A stretch of 64,000 nt of DNA from Metaphire vulgaris (taxonomy: Eukaryota > Annelida > Clitellata > Crassiclitellata > Megascolecidae): assembly GCA_018105865.1 (NCBI GenBank), contig CM030862.1, positions 10,461,306-10,525,305 on the forward strand, in the 5' to 3' direction. The translations under genes were made by a program, and so were the position numbers. Shown piece after piece: positions 1 to 20,174 of the stretch (the first letter of the stretch is position 1; each line of letters starts with the position of its first letter). Under the pieces are notes generated by a model. It was not told the DNA's origin and ran no database searches. It was given only the letters and a program-made list of their open reading frames with translations.

Positions 1-1
1 C

Positions 2-9431
<9,430 letters not shown>

Positions 9432-9760
9432 GCATCACACCCATACATACTAATCTACATAGAAACATCGGTACCACCTGTATGTATACCACCTGTATGA
9501 TGTTCGAACTACTTCTGTTGAGCCGCACGAACAAGGAATACGATAAAATTATCTCTGGATGACGCGGCGTCTCGCGTGTTTATGTGTTTAGTTACATGTA
9601 AAACTTATTCAAGATATGTAAGCTTAGAAAATATATTCCTGATACTGCGACTTGCATCGAATATGAAAATTTCATCTAAAGGACAATTTAGAATCATATT
9701 GCATAGTCAAACGTGCAGTTGTGCAGTTGTTAGCATTCGCTTACGAATTTGGCTATTTAT

Positions 9761-9945
9761 GATTCTTCTTCTTCTTCTTCTTCTTCTTCTTCTTCTTCTT
9801 CTTCTTCTTCTTCTTCTTCTTCTTCTTCTTCTTCTTCTTCTTCTTCTTCTTCTTCTTCTTCTTCTTCTTCTTCTTCTTCTTCTTCTTCTTCTTCTTCTTC
9901 TTCTTCTTCTTCTTCTTCTTCTTCTTCTTCTTCTTCTTCTTCTTC
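9761..9945 (+). repeat. Long pure (TTC)n microsatellite
   Basis: About 61 uninterrupted TTC units. On the minus strand it is (GAA)n directly following an RTE-type LINE 3' end (9946-10190), so it looks like an expanded retrotransposon tail. Pure GAA/TTC tracts of this length can form triplex DNA. Confidence 0.9.
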
Positions 9946-10190
9946 AGGTGCCCTGTCCAAAGACAGGTTCCATACTCCAGCGTCGCCACTCCTCTCTATC
10001 TTCAGCTTTTATCTTCAGGGTTGAATACTTGCTTTTTTCCGTAGTGTCGAACATCCACTCCAGCATCGATGTCCTTGGTTGCCCTTTCTAAGCTTCCTTT
10101 TCATCTTTCCATTTAGTATTTCTCTTAGTATGCATGATTCTTCTCTCAGAACATGCCCTGTCCACTTCTTTTGTCTAGTACGAATAGTGT
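9946..10190 (-). mobile_element. RTE-type LINE 3'-end fragment
   Basis: The minus strand reads pieces such as EDREEWRRW and 'MEPVFGQGT', typical of the extreme C-terminus of RTE-clade reverse transcriptases, with frame damage. Related ends lie at 10480-10665, 29866-30640, 33465-33615 and 55958-56122. Confidence 0.6.
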
Positions 10191-10479
10191 TTGCGTGTAC
10201 TGTATATATAGGATACTATTCCGAACTAGAAACAAGTATTTGGAAATAAACGTATATAAGGGAAACGACTTAAGTAAATCAAACTTAAGCAAATCTACAA
10301 TTCACAAAAACTACGCATCCCTCTTCCCTGTACTACTCTAACGTGATACCAAAACTCAGGGGGAATTTCCTACCCCTTAGCTTTTTTAGGAGGCATTTGC
10401 TTCTTTTTCCCCATCTGTGGGCGCCCCTGTAATGGAGGGAAGTATGTCAGGCAGAGAGGCAAAAGGAAGAAGAAGGAGA

Positions 10480-10665
10480 ATGTTAGCCTATAGGACTGAA
10501 TGATTAAAGCCGATGCAAAGCCTCATCACAAAACCTATGCAAAAATAAAGAACAGGCTAAGCACTACGAAGAATGGAAACAATGGAGCCTTAAGCCTGTC
10601 TCAGGACCGATAACCTGATGATGATGACGACGACGATGACGATGATGATGTGACGATGACACAGG
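10480..10665 (+). mobile_element. RTE-type LINE 3' end with (GAT)n tail
   Basis: The plus frame reads IKADAKPHHKTYAKIKNRLS, then NGNNGALSLSQDR and a stop, and runs into a GATGATGACGACG tail at 10616-10665. It is truncated at the 5' side. Confidence 0.6.
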
Positions 10666-10683
10666 CCTATGTAATAATAATAT

Positions 10684-10953
10684 GAAGCGTCTAGTGCCAT
10701 GCAGAGTGGGCCAACCCCGAAAAGTTAATTTCTGGGAAAACGACGTTAAAAGTTCAGAATCATGACGTTATATAGCTTGAAACTCTTGAGAGAGCCCTAG
10801 TATCATCTATCGAATATAACGTAGTGTATTAATGAAACTGGGATGGCCTATACTGTGGTACTGAAAAAGTTCATCATGTGCTTATACATGATACTATGTA
10901 CTTCAAAATGACCAATTTGCGGGTCGGCCCACTCTGGCGCTAGATGCCTCGTA
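10684..10953. mobile_element. MITE with 30-bp imperfect terminal repeats
   Basis: The left end gaagcgtctagtgcc..cagagtgggcc is the imperfect inverse of the right end ggcccactctggcgctagat. It is non-coding. Confidence 0.6.
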
Positions 10954-11095
10954 TATACTACCCTGTATATAGCCTATGCACATGAAGCTGCAATATGAAT
11001 TCAGTGCAGAAGCTAGGAATATTTTCTAAACGCGGCTTCCATTACGTATACACTGTACAGTACTTGACCAAAGTAAACCTTCGAATTGCAGAGAT

Positions 11096-11170
11096 CATCC
11101 ATCCATCCATCCATCCATCCATCCATCCATCCATCCATCCATCCATCCATCCATCCATCCATCCATCCAT
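11096..11170 (+). repeat. (ATCC)n microsatellite
   Basis: About 18 tandem ATCC units preceding a GC-rich block at 11170-11350. Confidence 0.95.
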
Positions 11171-12732
11171 TATTTGGCATCGGTGGCTATAGTCCTGGCG
11201 CCTTGCTAATCGGTCTAATCTCGGCCTCTCAGAGTCTTTCATTCTCTCGTGACGTTGATAGATCGTCGCCCTGGGACAGTCGCTCTCTCTCATAACCGAG
11301 CCCGGGTGGTCCAGTCGTCCGCGCAGAATCCTCGTCGCTGGCTGCTGCTGCTGCTGCTGCAAATTACTGCCAACCGTCCCGCCTGCCTTGAACAGTCAAA
11401 TGCACAAGCAGACACCATCTCTCTGCCTCTCCCTCCCTCTCTCCCCCCCCCCCGCCGACGACGACAAGGCGTCCTGTCCTTGCCTCCTTCGCCAACATGG
11501 ATACGCCCCTCCAGCAGCGGCGTCGCTAGGGGGGGGGGCGGACTGCACCGGGTGACACCAATTATGACACCACAGAGTGTGTGTGTGACACCAAAACGCT
11601 TGGTGTCTGTAAGTTATCTCGGCTATACGCAATATTATTCCATTTGTGCGTGTATGAGCTGGTACAGGAAAACTCATGAATTGTCATAGGCGCACACACA
11701 TTGGGACAAGAGGGGTGGTGAGGGGGGGGGCACTTGCCATTCTGCAAAATCCAAATCTATTTTTGTGGCTGATAGCTATAATTTGGCTTTTATCCAATAT
11801 TTTTCCCACTTAAACACAATGCCGATGCACAAAGAGTGAAATTGAGAAACTTTACTGTAAAACTAATAACTGTGGAAATGAATGTCTTGAAGAAAACTAT
11901 TTTAACGCTGGTCATTGTGTTTGCCTCACTGGAGAAATCTATGACGGCGCCACTTTCCATGGCGTAATTTTTGTGTGGGAGGGCGGGGTGACATCATGGC
12001 TTTACCCCGCAGCGGGTGACGTCAATTCTAGTGACGACACCCCGCATCGATAGACTATATTTGGTCTATTTTGATATCGTATTGTAAAGTAATGTTACCA
12101 AATTCAAACGCAAAAACGTAATACGTTTGCAATTTTGCGCTTGAGAATTTTTTTTCGCCGAGATGTATTCTCTCTTCGCCTTTCTGCATTCTCTCGCTAT
12201 TTGCTGCACATATTTCAATATTCACAGCTTCCGACAGGGACGACTAGGCCCCAGTCAACAATTCCAGGACCCGGTCTTAACAAAAAATTAACAGCGTTAG
12301 TCCGTTAGACCGGCCTGTTAAATACGGTCGCAGCTTCTTGCCTTGAAATTAACGGCCAACTACTTTCTTTTCATTTCCGGAACACGACCCGCGCCAGCGA
12401 TCCATCTTATCGGGTATCATGCAACAACGTCATTAACCTTTCCAGTGTCGAAGAATGGACGGAACCGGTCTCTGCACACGATACAGCGCCTTGTCCGTTG
12501 GAGGCGCGCGTGATCAGCGAGACGCACTTTTCAAATTGCTTCCGAAAACCTGAAAGTGATTAAGTGCCTAAAGATTGCGAAGGCATCCGTTCGATTGCAG
12601 CAGCGGGGGAGGGGAGGGGGCCTCCAGTCCTCCGGCGAACCAGCCAGAGGACAGTTACGCCCCGATATTGTCGTGCCATCGGCCATAATGGGATCTAGTT
12701 AGGGCGAACCGCGCCCGCCGGAGGGTAAGTTG

Positions 12733-12737
<5 letters not shown>

Positions 12738-12776
<39 letters not shown>

Positions 12777-12884
12777 GCTATATAAAAGGGGACCAATGGT
12801 TTTCATTCTGCGGGAATCTGTCTTCCACCGAGGTGGTCCAATTATTCGTGTCCAGATCTTCTCGTAATCCACACATATCTACCG
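12738..12884 (+). promoter_or_regulatory. Possible TATA/initiator core promoter and non-coding first exon
   Basis: A (TA)n run ends in TATATAAAAGGGG (from 12779). An arthropod-style initiator TCATTC at 12803-12808 lies 24-26 bp downstream. The 80 bp after it lacks ATG and ends at ACCG|GTAAGT (donor at 12885), as a 5' untranslated exon would. The TA microsatellite makes a chance TATA likely, and no matching coding exon is known. Confidence 0.3.
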
Positions 12885-12949
12885 GTAAGTCGTGCAGTGA
12901 TCTACTTGTTTTCTAGTAAGTTCTATTATTCGTAACCGAGCGACAGGGG

Positions 12950-13136
12950 CGTAGCGACGGGGGGTATATCGGTATATATACCCCCCCAAAAAAATCTGTC
13001 TACCTTAAAGTTTTTTATGTGATTTACATGTGGTTATATGTGGTTTATAATATGGTTTATGTGGTTTATAGTTAAGATTTATACCCACCCAAAATATTTA
13101 TACCCTCCCAAATCAAATTCCTGGCTACGCCCCTGC
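12950..13136. mobile_element. MITE with caggggcgtagc / gctacgcccctg ends
   Basis: Inverted ends surround GTATATA-rich and C-rich sequence. A relative lies at 44814-44990. It is non-coding. Confidence 0.65.
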
Positions 13137-13149
13137 CGAGCGACGCGTA

Positions 13150-13330
13150 CAGCAGACATGGACAGGTTGGGTCGGGTCAGATATTTTCTATGTTTACGGT
13201 GGGTTGGGTTGGGTCAGAAAATAAGTCATAGATTAAGAAATTGTTATTTATTACGGTGGGTTGAGTTGGGGGTCTGAATCGTCATAACGGGTTGGGTTTT
13301 AAAAAATGGACCCACGTCCATTTCTGATGT
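13150..13330. mobile_element. GGTTGGGTT-type interspersed repeat, third copy
   Basis: Opens 'cagacatggacaggttggg' and closes 'ggacccacgtccatttctg'. Internal ttgggtcagaaaataagtca is shared with the copies at 3755 and 5838. Confidence 0.6.
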
Positions 13331-13692
13331 ACAGTAGAACCTTGTTACAGCGTACCGTACTTAGCGGGTCTGTAAAATTTAGTACGTTCTATCCCAGATG
13401 CGTTATATATCCAGTACCATCCAATACGGTAGCGCATCACACAACGTGGACCGTATGCATTGTGGTCGGCAACACACAAAGATATTTTCCGGTACTGTGT
13501 GTGTGTGTGTGTGCGTATCAGTAGATCGTAACCGGCTTCATCCGTACCACTGTATCGACTCTGTTTCGGCTCTTTTGGGTACGCACAGCTACATGTACCG
13601 CGGACATCGGCGATGCTCAATTAACCTCAAGCGCATCAAAGTCAATTTTGGCGAATGATGCTTTCTTCTGCGCTTTTTGCCGCAGTCACCAC

Positions 13693-13772
13693 TTAAACCC
13701 TTAACCGTGTATTTAACTGTAACTCGATTTAAAATGGACGGATATATCCCGGATCCCCAGTTAAGGGGTTAA
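13693..13772. mobile_element. piggyBac-like mini-MITE, copy 2 (inverted)
   Basis: TTAA-bounded, in reverse orientation to copy 1, with the same gatatatcccggatccccag core. Confidence 0.75.
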
Positions 13773-14034
13773 AAGGAACTGTTAGCGCGTCGCATACGCG
13801 CTCTACACTGGATAGGGCCTCCTACATCGCAGTCTTAATGGAGTCGGCGGGCGTCTTTCTCTGTGAGTGCGTACACAGTCGAGGTGTTTTAGTGGCTATC
13901 TTCTGTACATCTGTGGGTTTTGTTTTCTCTCTAGTTTTTTTCTCCTTGTAAGGTGGCTATCGGCGATTTGGCGACGCATAACTGGATGCTTCTACTCAGA
14001 AGATAAAGAATAGACTGCTGAGGTGGGTTGTGTT

Positions 14035-14215
14035 CAGGGATATATTTCTAGGATTGTGAATTTGGGGGGTGTCGACCTCAAATTGGGGGTGTCCGGAGCT
14101 AATTGGTATGCATTTATTTTGTATGAACACCATTGTCACATTACCAACTTTTGGCGGGTGTCGACCTCAATTGGGGGGTGTTGGGGTGTTAGGGGGTGTA
14201 AAAATATCCCTGGCT
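14035..14215. mobile_element. hAT-like MITE, family G (cagggatatttctag)
   Basis: Shares 'atttctaggattgtgaattt' and ggtgtcgacctcaaattggg with 22070-22262 and ends 'gtgtaaaaatatccctgg'. It is non-coding. Confidence 0.7.
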
Positions 14216-14464
14216 TGTCGAAGGTGTTAGCGTAGCCACGAGGGGTAAGGGCAGGGCCACCTCCGATTATGGTTTAGACTGTTAGTATTAGATTGGTGAA
14301 AACCCGAAGGGGAAAAGTTTTTCACTTGGGAGGGCAGAGGGAAGGTGATTCTACTGATATTCTGCAAAAACCGCTTCGCAAGCATCTTCAAAATTGACCA
14401 AATAATCATGTTGATATTTCGCTCAGATATAATGATATGATCACGGAATCGTGGAGTGTATATA

Positions 14465-14642
14465 CAGTGTTTATTCTAGGCCTTCTCTGGGGGGGAATCC
14501 CCCAAAGTTTTAAGAGTCCGCCCAAAAAAAGTTTTATGTTAGCTGGGGGATGGAAATTCCCCCTAAAGTGTGGAGACTCAGACCTTGTCCCCCAAACATT
14601 TCAAAATCCCCCCCAATGTCAAGGTGGCTAGAATAAATGCTG
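14465..14642. mobile_element. hAT-like MITE, family A
   Basis: Ends cagtgtttattctagg and ggctagaataaatgctg. The flanks share gtatata. Confidence 0.75.
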
Positions 14643-14781
14643 GTATATAGACTCTGTCATCGCGCTACTAAATTTCGATCTTTTGCAATGCAATGTTATT
14701 CTCGGAGTTCTTCTTGATTTTTATCGCGTCTAACCGATTTGACATGTAAAATGATATCGTCCCCCGTTCTGGAAGGTTCCA

Positions 14782-15571
14782 TTGCTGTTGTTAAATTTGA
14801 AGCCTAAATGCCACGCATCGAAAGTCGAAAGCCATATTATAGCGCAGCGTTTAAAATCTCTCCGCCGCGGAATGAATTCAGTCGGTGGTGACGTCATGTG
14901 TCACCATGGCAACCCGCCCCTGCGTCTGACGTGGACGCCGGCAGCAGCTTCCTCGTTCGCCGCCGCCGGAGATCCGTCGCCGCCGCCGCCGCCGGAAACA
15001 GCAACGTCCTCCGCGGAATATCGGCGGAAAGCGGAGGACTGTTCCGCGGACGCCGAAGACGACTCCGTCATCGACTACGTTAATCTGCAGACGCGGCTGA
15101 GCATTGCGGAAGAAAGAGGAAGAACGAGTCCTCGATTTCCGGATTCTCTCAGGCCGCCATGTCAGCAGCTGCCGTCGCCTTCGAGAGTCGAGCCTTCGCC
15201 GGGGGACGAAGCGCCGTATCGGGGAACGGGGTTCGAACCCGGACAGCCCGGCCACAGCGCCTCAACTCATTCCGCTACCGATGACGACGAAGATAACGAA
15301 GTCTGTCGGATCTTCAGTTCTTCTTACCGTCTTTCCGCCATTTTACCGCCATCGATAACCATAGGTGGCAAAACAACGAGCGACCGGCACGCCTACCTTC
15401 GCCCGATCGCAGGTAGACAGGAAATCGTCGGCGCAGCGAAAGCACAGGTATTTCAAGGTGTACCAGACAGAAAAGGCGCCACCGGATGTGACGTCACTGA
15501 CGACTCACCCTCTTGCGGCTGGCAACTCATCGGCCGCGACTCGACTTCCGGAAAATGATGGTAAATTATAA
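14782..15571 (+). promoter_or_regulatory. GC-rich island with X-box, CRE and ETS/CRE motifs
   Basis: The sequence holds a consensus CRE TGACGTCA at 14889-14896, a full RFX X-box GTCACCATGGCAAC at 14900-14913, CCGGATGTGACGTCA from 15482, and an ETS-like CTTCCGG before a GTAAAT donor near 15560. This looks like a promoter with a first exon. An open frame of 258 codons (14782-15558) spans it, but it is low complexity and overlaps a tRNA-like stretch, so I do not call it a protein. Confidence 0.4.
15215..15290 (-). mobile_element. tRNA-like SINE head, minus strand
   Basis: The reverse complement carries a B box (GGTTCGAACC in a CCGGGTTCGAACCCCG stem) with an A-box-like GTAGCGGAATGAGTTGAGG upstream at tRNA spacing. 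A diverged relative may be 42681-42760. Confidence 0.4.
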
Positions 15572-15696
15572 TTATTATTAATTATTATCGCCTTGTACAG
15601 AAGACGTCAGCGATTTTTTATTGTCTTGAATCTAAATGTATTATATCCTTTTGATTCTGCTAATCAACAAAAATTAAATATCATGTCCTACTCCAA

Positions 15697-15996
15697 AGGC
15701 GGTTCAACGTTGGGAATGACTGGGTTTGCACCCCCTCCCACCGGCCCACCAAAAATGCGTCTTCATTGGAAGATGATCGTCTAATCGGATTAGCCTTGAT
15801 GTACATCCACAAAGATATGGACACATTCATTGACAACGTCATCGACAAATTATACATTGTCAATTCTGAACATTATATTTAATAAATCAAATCTACAGAT
15901 TTCTTTCAAACCGTTTACATATAATTCCTTTGACAATTGTCGGGATCTTCCTAGAAAGTCATTGCATCCCCACCAAGAGTTCTTGGAACCGCCACT
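15697..15996. mobile_element. MITE of the ggcggttcca type, degraded
   Basis: Opens ggcggttcaacgttggga and closes 'ttggaaccgccactg'. A close relative lies at 24365-24760, sharing 'atccacaaagatatggaca'. It is non-coding. Confidence 0.5.
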
Positions 15997-16007
15997 GTCC
16001 TACTCTG

Positions 16008-16182
16008 CAGTGGCTATTCTAGCTACCTAGTCATTGGGGAAGCTTAAAATTTTTTTTGGAGGGGGAACAGACACTGGGGAGGTCATACTACTTGCCAAAA
16101 TGTTAACACATTTTGGGAGGAGGAAATAATATCAAACTTTGGGGGAAATTCCTCCCCCCGAGAAGGCCTAGAATAAACACTG
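16008..16182. mobile_element. hAT-like MITE, family A, inverted
   Basis: Opens cagtggctattctagc and closes cctagaataaacactg, the reverse of the other family A copies. Confidence 0.7.
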
Positions 16183-16379
16183 CCTCACCCCCCCCATCCC
16201 CATCTTTATTCTTTCAATTTACGAGGCAATTTTCTTATATCTGCCAAACATATTTAGATCTATACACCCGTTTTTCTTCTGCACGGCACAAACTTCTCTG
16301 CTATCTCTACAGATAAATCAGACCTAAGACATTTTCCGAAATGAAACACTGCCATGCTATATAGGCTATGCCCAATGAT

Positions 16380-16700
16380 ATCAGTTCGTGTTTCGGGCAG
16401 ATGCACCGCTAATGACCCTGTTGCGTGCATTAGTCCTATTCTGTGCGACGTCTCGTTCCTTTTCGCACGCCGTAGGAAACGACAAAGTGATGCATCGGGT
16501 GGAGGTCTGCCGTCGATGGCCGATCAATCTCCGAGGAGAGGGAAAAGAGAAAAAGAATAACACGGAGATGCCAAGTTCGTTTTGCGACCGAGGAGACGTC
16601 TGCCCAGGCGCAACGTCGCTTTCAGAGCAGCGCCATAGGAGTCGAGGAATGGAAACATTATTTCCAGGCGAAAGTGGCACTAGATAACAGTTGGCATCTG
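16380..16700. other. GC-rich stretch, open on both strands, unassigned
   Basis: A 99-codon plus frame (16388-16687) begins with a hydrophobic leader-like MTLLRALVLFC, while the minus strand is also open for 99 codons. There are no splice partners and no recognisable domain. It may be promoter-like or an unknown exon. Confidence 0.15.
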
Positions 16701-17358
16701 TGTTGCAACTGTGTAATAGGCCCTATCGATAGGCGAAATAATTATTTGAAAATGAGACAAACGAACGCATTGAATCAGACAAAAGTTATATCTGGGGTGG
16801 ATTCAGAACGAGCCGGAATACTAGAACAAAATCGCCATCATCATCATCACCACCACCACCACCATCATAATCATCATTTTCATCATCGTCGTCGTCATCA
16901 TCATCATCGTCGTTGAACTTCTATAGCGCCATTATAGCAATGTTTTTATCATCAGTCGATGGTCGCTCCATGTTTTGAATCGTATTTGTTAGTTCCAATG
17001 AGTCGGTCAGATTTTCCGGTTAGGGCGAATAGACAATGGAAAACAGGCAGTTTACGGCAGCGAAAAATCTGTCTCTGACTTCTGTTTCAAAACGCAGCTG
17101 TTGGGAAAGCTCAATGCTCGATCTGTTCCTTGCTTTTTTTAAAGTTTCTAACAAATGTAACAAAGCCTTACAAAGACTAACTAACCACAATACACTTGAT
17201 AACGTGATAAATGCTCCGTGCACTGCAGCGCAGTAGGCCCTATATAGCTTCGTTGAATTGCTGCTATGATGTTTAATGCAAGAACATTGACTGCAGTTTG
17301 TTTCTATCGAATGGTCAATGTTCAATGGTTGGTTCAGTCGTGTTCAAACTTATTTCAG

Positions 17359-17400
17359 AGGAAATCGAAAGGAGGAAAAATGGAAATCATCAAGGAAGAG
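17359..17400 (+). CDS. Possible small orphan exon
   Basis: TTTCAG|AGGAAATCG...GAAGAG|GTCAGT has good borders around 42 bp. In one frame it reads RKSKGGKMEIIKEE. It could follow the GC-rich exon ending near 15560, but nothing confirms this. Confidence 0.2.
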
Positions 17401-17559
17401 GTCAGTAAAAATATAGGCCCTAATACCACTCAACAGAAAAACAAAAGCTGCCACCACTAATACTGCTACTGCTACAACTACTACTGGCAATTGCAGTAAT
17501 AGCACTAATAGCGATAGTATAAATAATAGCAGCATTAGTAGTAATAATAATAATAACGA

Positions 17560-17609
17560 AAACAATAGTAGTAGCAGTAGTAGCAGCAGCAGCAGAATTA
17601 GTAGTAGTT

Positions 17610-17651
<42 letters not shown>

Positions 17652-17745
17652 ATGGTAGTGATAGTAGTAGTAGGCCTAGTAGTAGCAATAGCAGTAGTAG
17701 TAGTAGTAGTAGTTGTTGTTGTAGTCGTAGTAGTAGTAGTAGTAA
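17560..17745 (+). repeat. (TAG)n/(CAG)n compound microsatellite
   Basis: TAG-dominant array with CAG, GAT and GTT interruptions. Confidence 0.9.
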
Positions 17746-17922
17746 TTGTAAACTAATTTCGCCAATATTGCCAGTGAGTATCTGGTACACGTTAAAATTT
17801 CTGTCTAATATTGATTATATTATGGATAATATTCTAGATGTGGTTGGCTGATTTAGTTGTTAATCTAAGACGATAGCCTTGTTGCTAGATCTGCCGCTGT
17901 TTCCAATGCATTGTTACCAGCA

Positions 17923-17924
<2 letters not shown>

Positions 17925-17968
<44 letters not shown>
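17925..17968 (+). repeat. (CT)n microsatellite
   Basis: About 21 CT units. A CTC/TTC-rich tract follows at 18050-18110. Confidence 0.9.
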
Positions 17969-17970
<2 letters not shown>

Positions 17971-18149
17971 CTTCCCATTACAGAGCGTTTTTTTTCATTC
18001 CATCGGCCGATGGAACGGAAAGATCGAGTCTTCTACGATTCCACCTTCTTCGTCCTCCTCCTCCTCCTCCTCCTCTTCTTCTTCTTCTTCTTCTTTTCTT
18101 TTCTTTCACGCCAGCGTCCATTTAATTGCGCACTCCGAGTGAATCACAC

Positions 18150-18225
18150 TCCGACCGGAAGTTGAACTCGGCTTTCGCCGGATGTGACGTAGGTGCGCCC
18201 TCTCGCGACCGACTCAGTCTTTTGT
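18150..18225 (+). promoter_or_regulatory. Promoter-like ETS and CRE cluster
   Basis: ACCGGAAGTTG, then CCGGATGTGACGT at 18178-18190 and a CTCTCGCGA element, all in 60 bp. CCGGATGTGAC recurs at 15482 and 47080, each time in GC-rich sequence. No downstream exon was identified. Confidence 0.3.
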
Positions 18226-18344
18226 TTATGGCACGAGTCGATGTATTGCAATCTCGATACTGAGCTATGGCAATGGCGGCTCCACATGAGAGGGGTTCGG
18301 GGGGCGTGCCCCTTCTATTGAGTGCCCCCAGTGGCCCCCCATGC

Positions 18345-18510
18345 CGATAATAGGTTTACTTGACCCAACCCAACCCACTGTAATACATTACAGTTTCTTA
18401 AACCATGACTTATTTTCTGACCCATCCCAACCCACAATTAATATGGAAAAGTGGGACCCAACCCAATCCAACCCTTGGGTTTGCCCAACCCATGGACATC
18501 TCTGTGTGAA
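18345..18510. mobile_element. GGTTGGGTT-type interspersed repeat, inverted copy
   Basis: Reads CCCAACCCAACCC and closes 'ccatggacatctctg', the reverse orientation of the copies at 3755 and 5838. A diverged relative is at 18955-19170. Confidence 0.6.
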
Positions 18511-19211
18511 ACCGCCCCCGGAGAGAACCCGGCTCGTGGCACTTACTTTGTGATAAATTTCTATCCAGCGACTTTTCATCTTTATATGGGTATCCAGTGT
18601 TTCCGGTTGCTCCGCCCACTGGTGGGCAGAAACCATAGAAACCATTGTCGTCTATTAATAGACGCCAATGGCAGAAGCAGATTCTTGCTGGTGGGCATTG
18701 ATCAGTGACCATAGAGATTGTTCTGGATACTCCTATTAATCTTAGGCTATATAAGATTTTTCTCATGTTATGCGCTGTTAACCAATTAAACCATGCTCGT
18801 TTCCATTTGACTGCAGGTCAATCTTCTATTAAGATCGCTTCGTTCTTCCGATCGGAAGAGTGTGAAAGAAACGTCAACCTTCACATTTAAGTCGTTGTCT
18901 TCACGTATAGCCGTGAAAATCGGACAAAATGTCAAGCATGGTTGACCAGACATGAACATGGATCGATTTTCAAAACCCAACCCAACCCACCCCACGTGAT
19001 TCGGACCCAACTCGCTAAAACAATAAGATTACTTTACCCAACCCATCGTAATATATTACAATTTCTTACGGCATGACTTATTTTCCGACCCGATCCACCG
19101 TAAAGATGGAAATTCCAGACCCGACCTGATCCAACCCAACCCATGAGTGGATCCGACCCATGTCCGCGTATGTGGAATAAGTCTAGATATTGCACCGCTC
19201 AGCTCTCTTGT

Positions 19212-19384
19212 TCAGGGCCAAATTAAGGCGGGGGCTGAGGGGCCTGTAGCCCCCCGGCCCATCATGAAAATAGGCCCACCGATTTTCGAGATAACCTTTC
19301 TTTTGCTTATCAGAGATTTTCAGCATAGGCGACGGCCTTTTTTCTCAACCCCAGGCCCATTCGGACCTTAATCCGGCCCTGCTC
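19212..19384. mobile_element. MITE with cagggccaaattaag / cttaatccggccctg ends
   Basis: Inverted termini around C-rich non-coding DNA. The ends are related to 43559-43789. Confidence 0.6.
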
Positions 19385-19615
19385 TTGTTCTTGTTCTGTT
19401 GGAGCTGTGTTCCTTAAGAATGTCTTTCAGTTCATTCGTCTCGTCTGTGTTACTTCATTCGTTTTGTATTAACGTGCGAAATTAATTTTCACTCAATTTC
19501 GTTTCCTTTAATTCTCAAAAAATAATACCGTTGACGTTTTAAATGCGAGCGAATTATTTTACTTTTAAATTATTCAGAAGCGCCAGTTAATCAGGTGTCT
19601 ATTTACAGTGGCGGT

Positions 19616-19981
19616 TCCAGGATTTCTTGGTGAGGGGGCGGGGGTGAAATGAATTCACAGAAAGTTGGGGGAGGGGTATGAAAATAGAGGGGAAAATCAA
19701 TGAACTTCGCAGAAAAAGAAAAAGGTTGACAAGCAAAAAGGCAACTTTTCGCGAATTTTACTAGACTTTTACTGAAAAATAGGCTGACAAGCAAAAAAAA
19801 GTTAATCCACAGTTTTCCTCCGTCATTTTGCTTGACTTTCATTCAAAAATAGTTTGACAAGCAAAAATACATCCGTCCGTTACCTACCCGGTTACTCTAC
19901 ACTCGAGCAATTAAACAATTCTTATGGGTTGCCGGTGGGGGGATGCATCCCCACTCATCCCCCCACGTGGAACCGCCACTG
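19616..19981. mobile_element. hAT-like MITE, family C (cagtggcggttccag)
   Basis: Ends cagtggcggttccagg and gtggaaccgccactg. The flanks tctattta and tctatcta match at 7 of 8 bases. Confidence 0.75.
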
Positions 19982-20101
19982 TCTATCTATGTATGTAATT
20001 AAGTGGACTGGAATAGTCGTTTCATAATAAATAATAAGATTTACGTTTGTCTTTCCTATAAATCATTCCATCTGACCTTCTCCACTAAAACGATTAATTA
20101 G

Positions 20102-20102
<1 letters not shown>

Positions 20103-20171
<69 letters not shown>
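20103..20171 (+). repeat. (TA)n microsatellite
   Basis: About 34 TA units. Confidence 0.95.

Positions 20172-20174
<3 letters not shown>

Larger units (their letters stand above)
9432..12700. other. Gene-poor stretch with LINE remnants and microsatellites
   Basis: No exon is supported. It contains an RTE-type LINE 3' end with (TTC)n tail, a second RTE fragment at 10480-10665, a MITE at 10684-10953, an (ATCC)n array and GC-rich sequence at 11170-11540 and 12200-12720. Confidence 0.5.

Noticed and set aside
14782..15558. 258-codon open frame rich in Pro/Ala/Arg
   Set aside because: Low-complexity GC-rich DNA open on both strands, overlapping a tRNA-like stretch and several promoter motifs. 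It ends just before a donor in the wrong frame.
16388..16687. 99-codon frame with signal-peptide-like start
   Set aside because: Both strands are open over the same interval and no splice partner or domain was found. Kept only as an unassigned stretch.
18786..19010. Minus-strand frame reading NDLNVKVDVSFTLFRSEERS
   Set aside because: No clear splice borders. Part lies in a GGTTGGGTT-type repeat and a cttccgatcggaag palindrome explains some of it.
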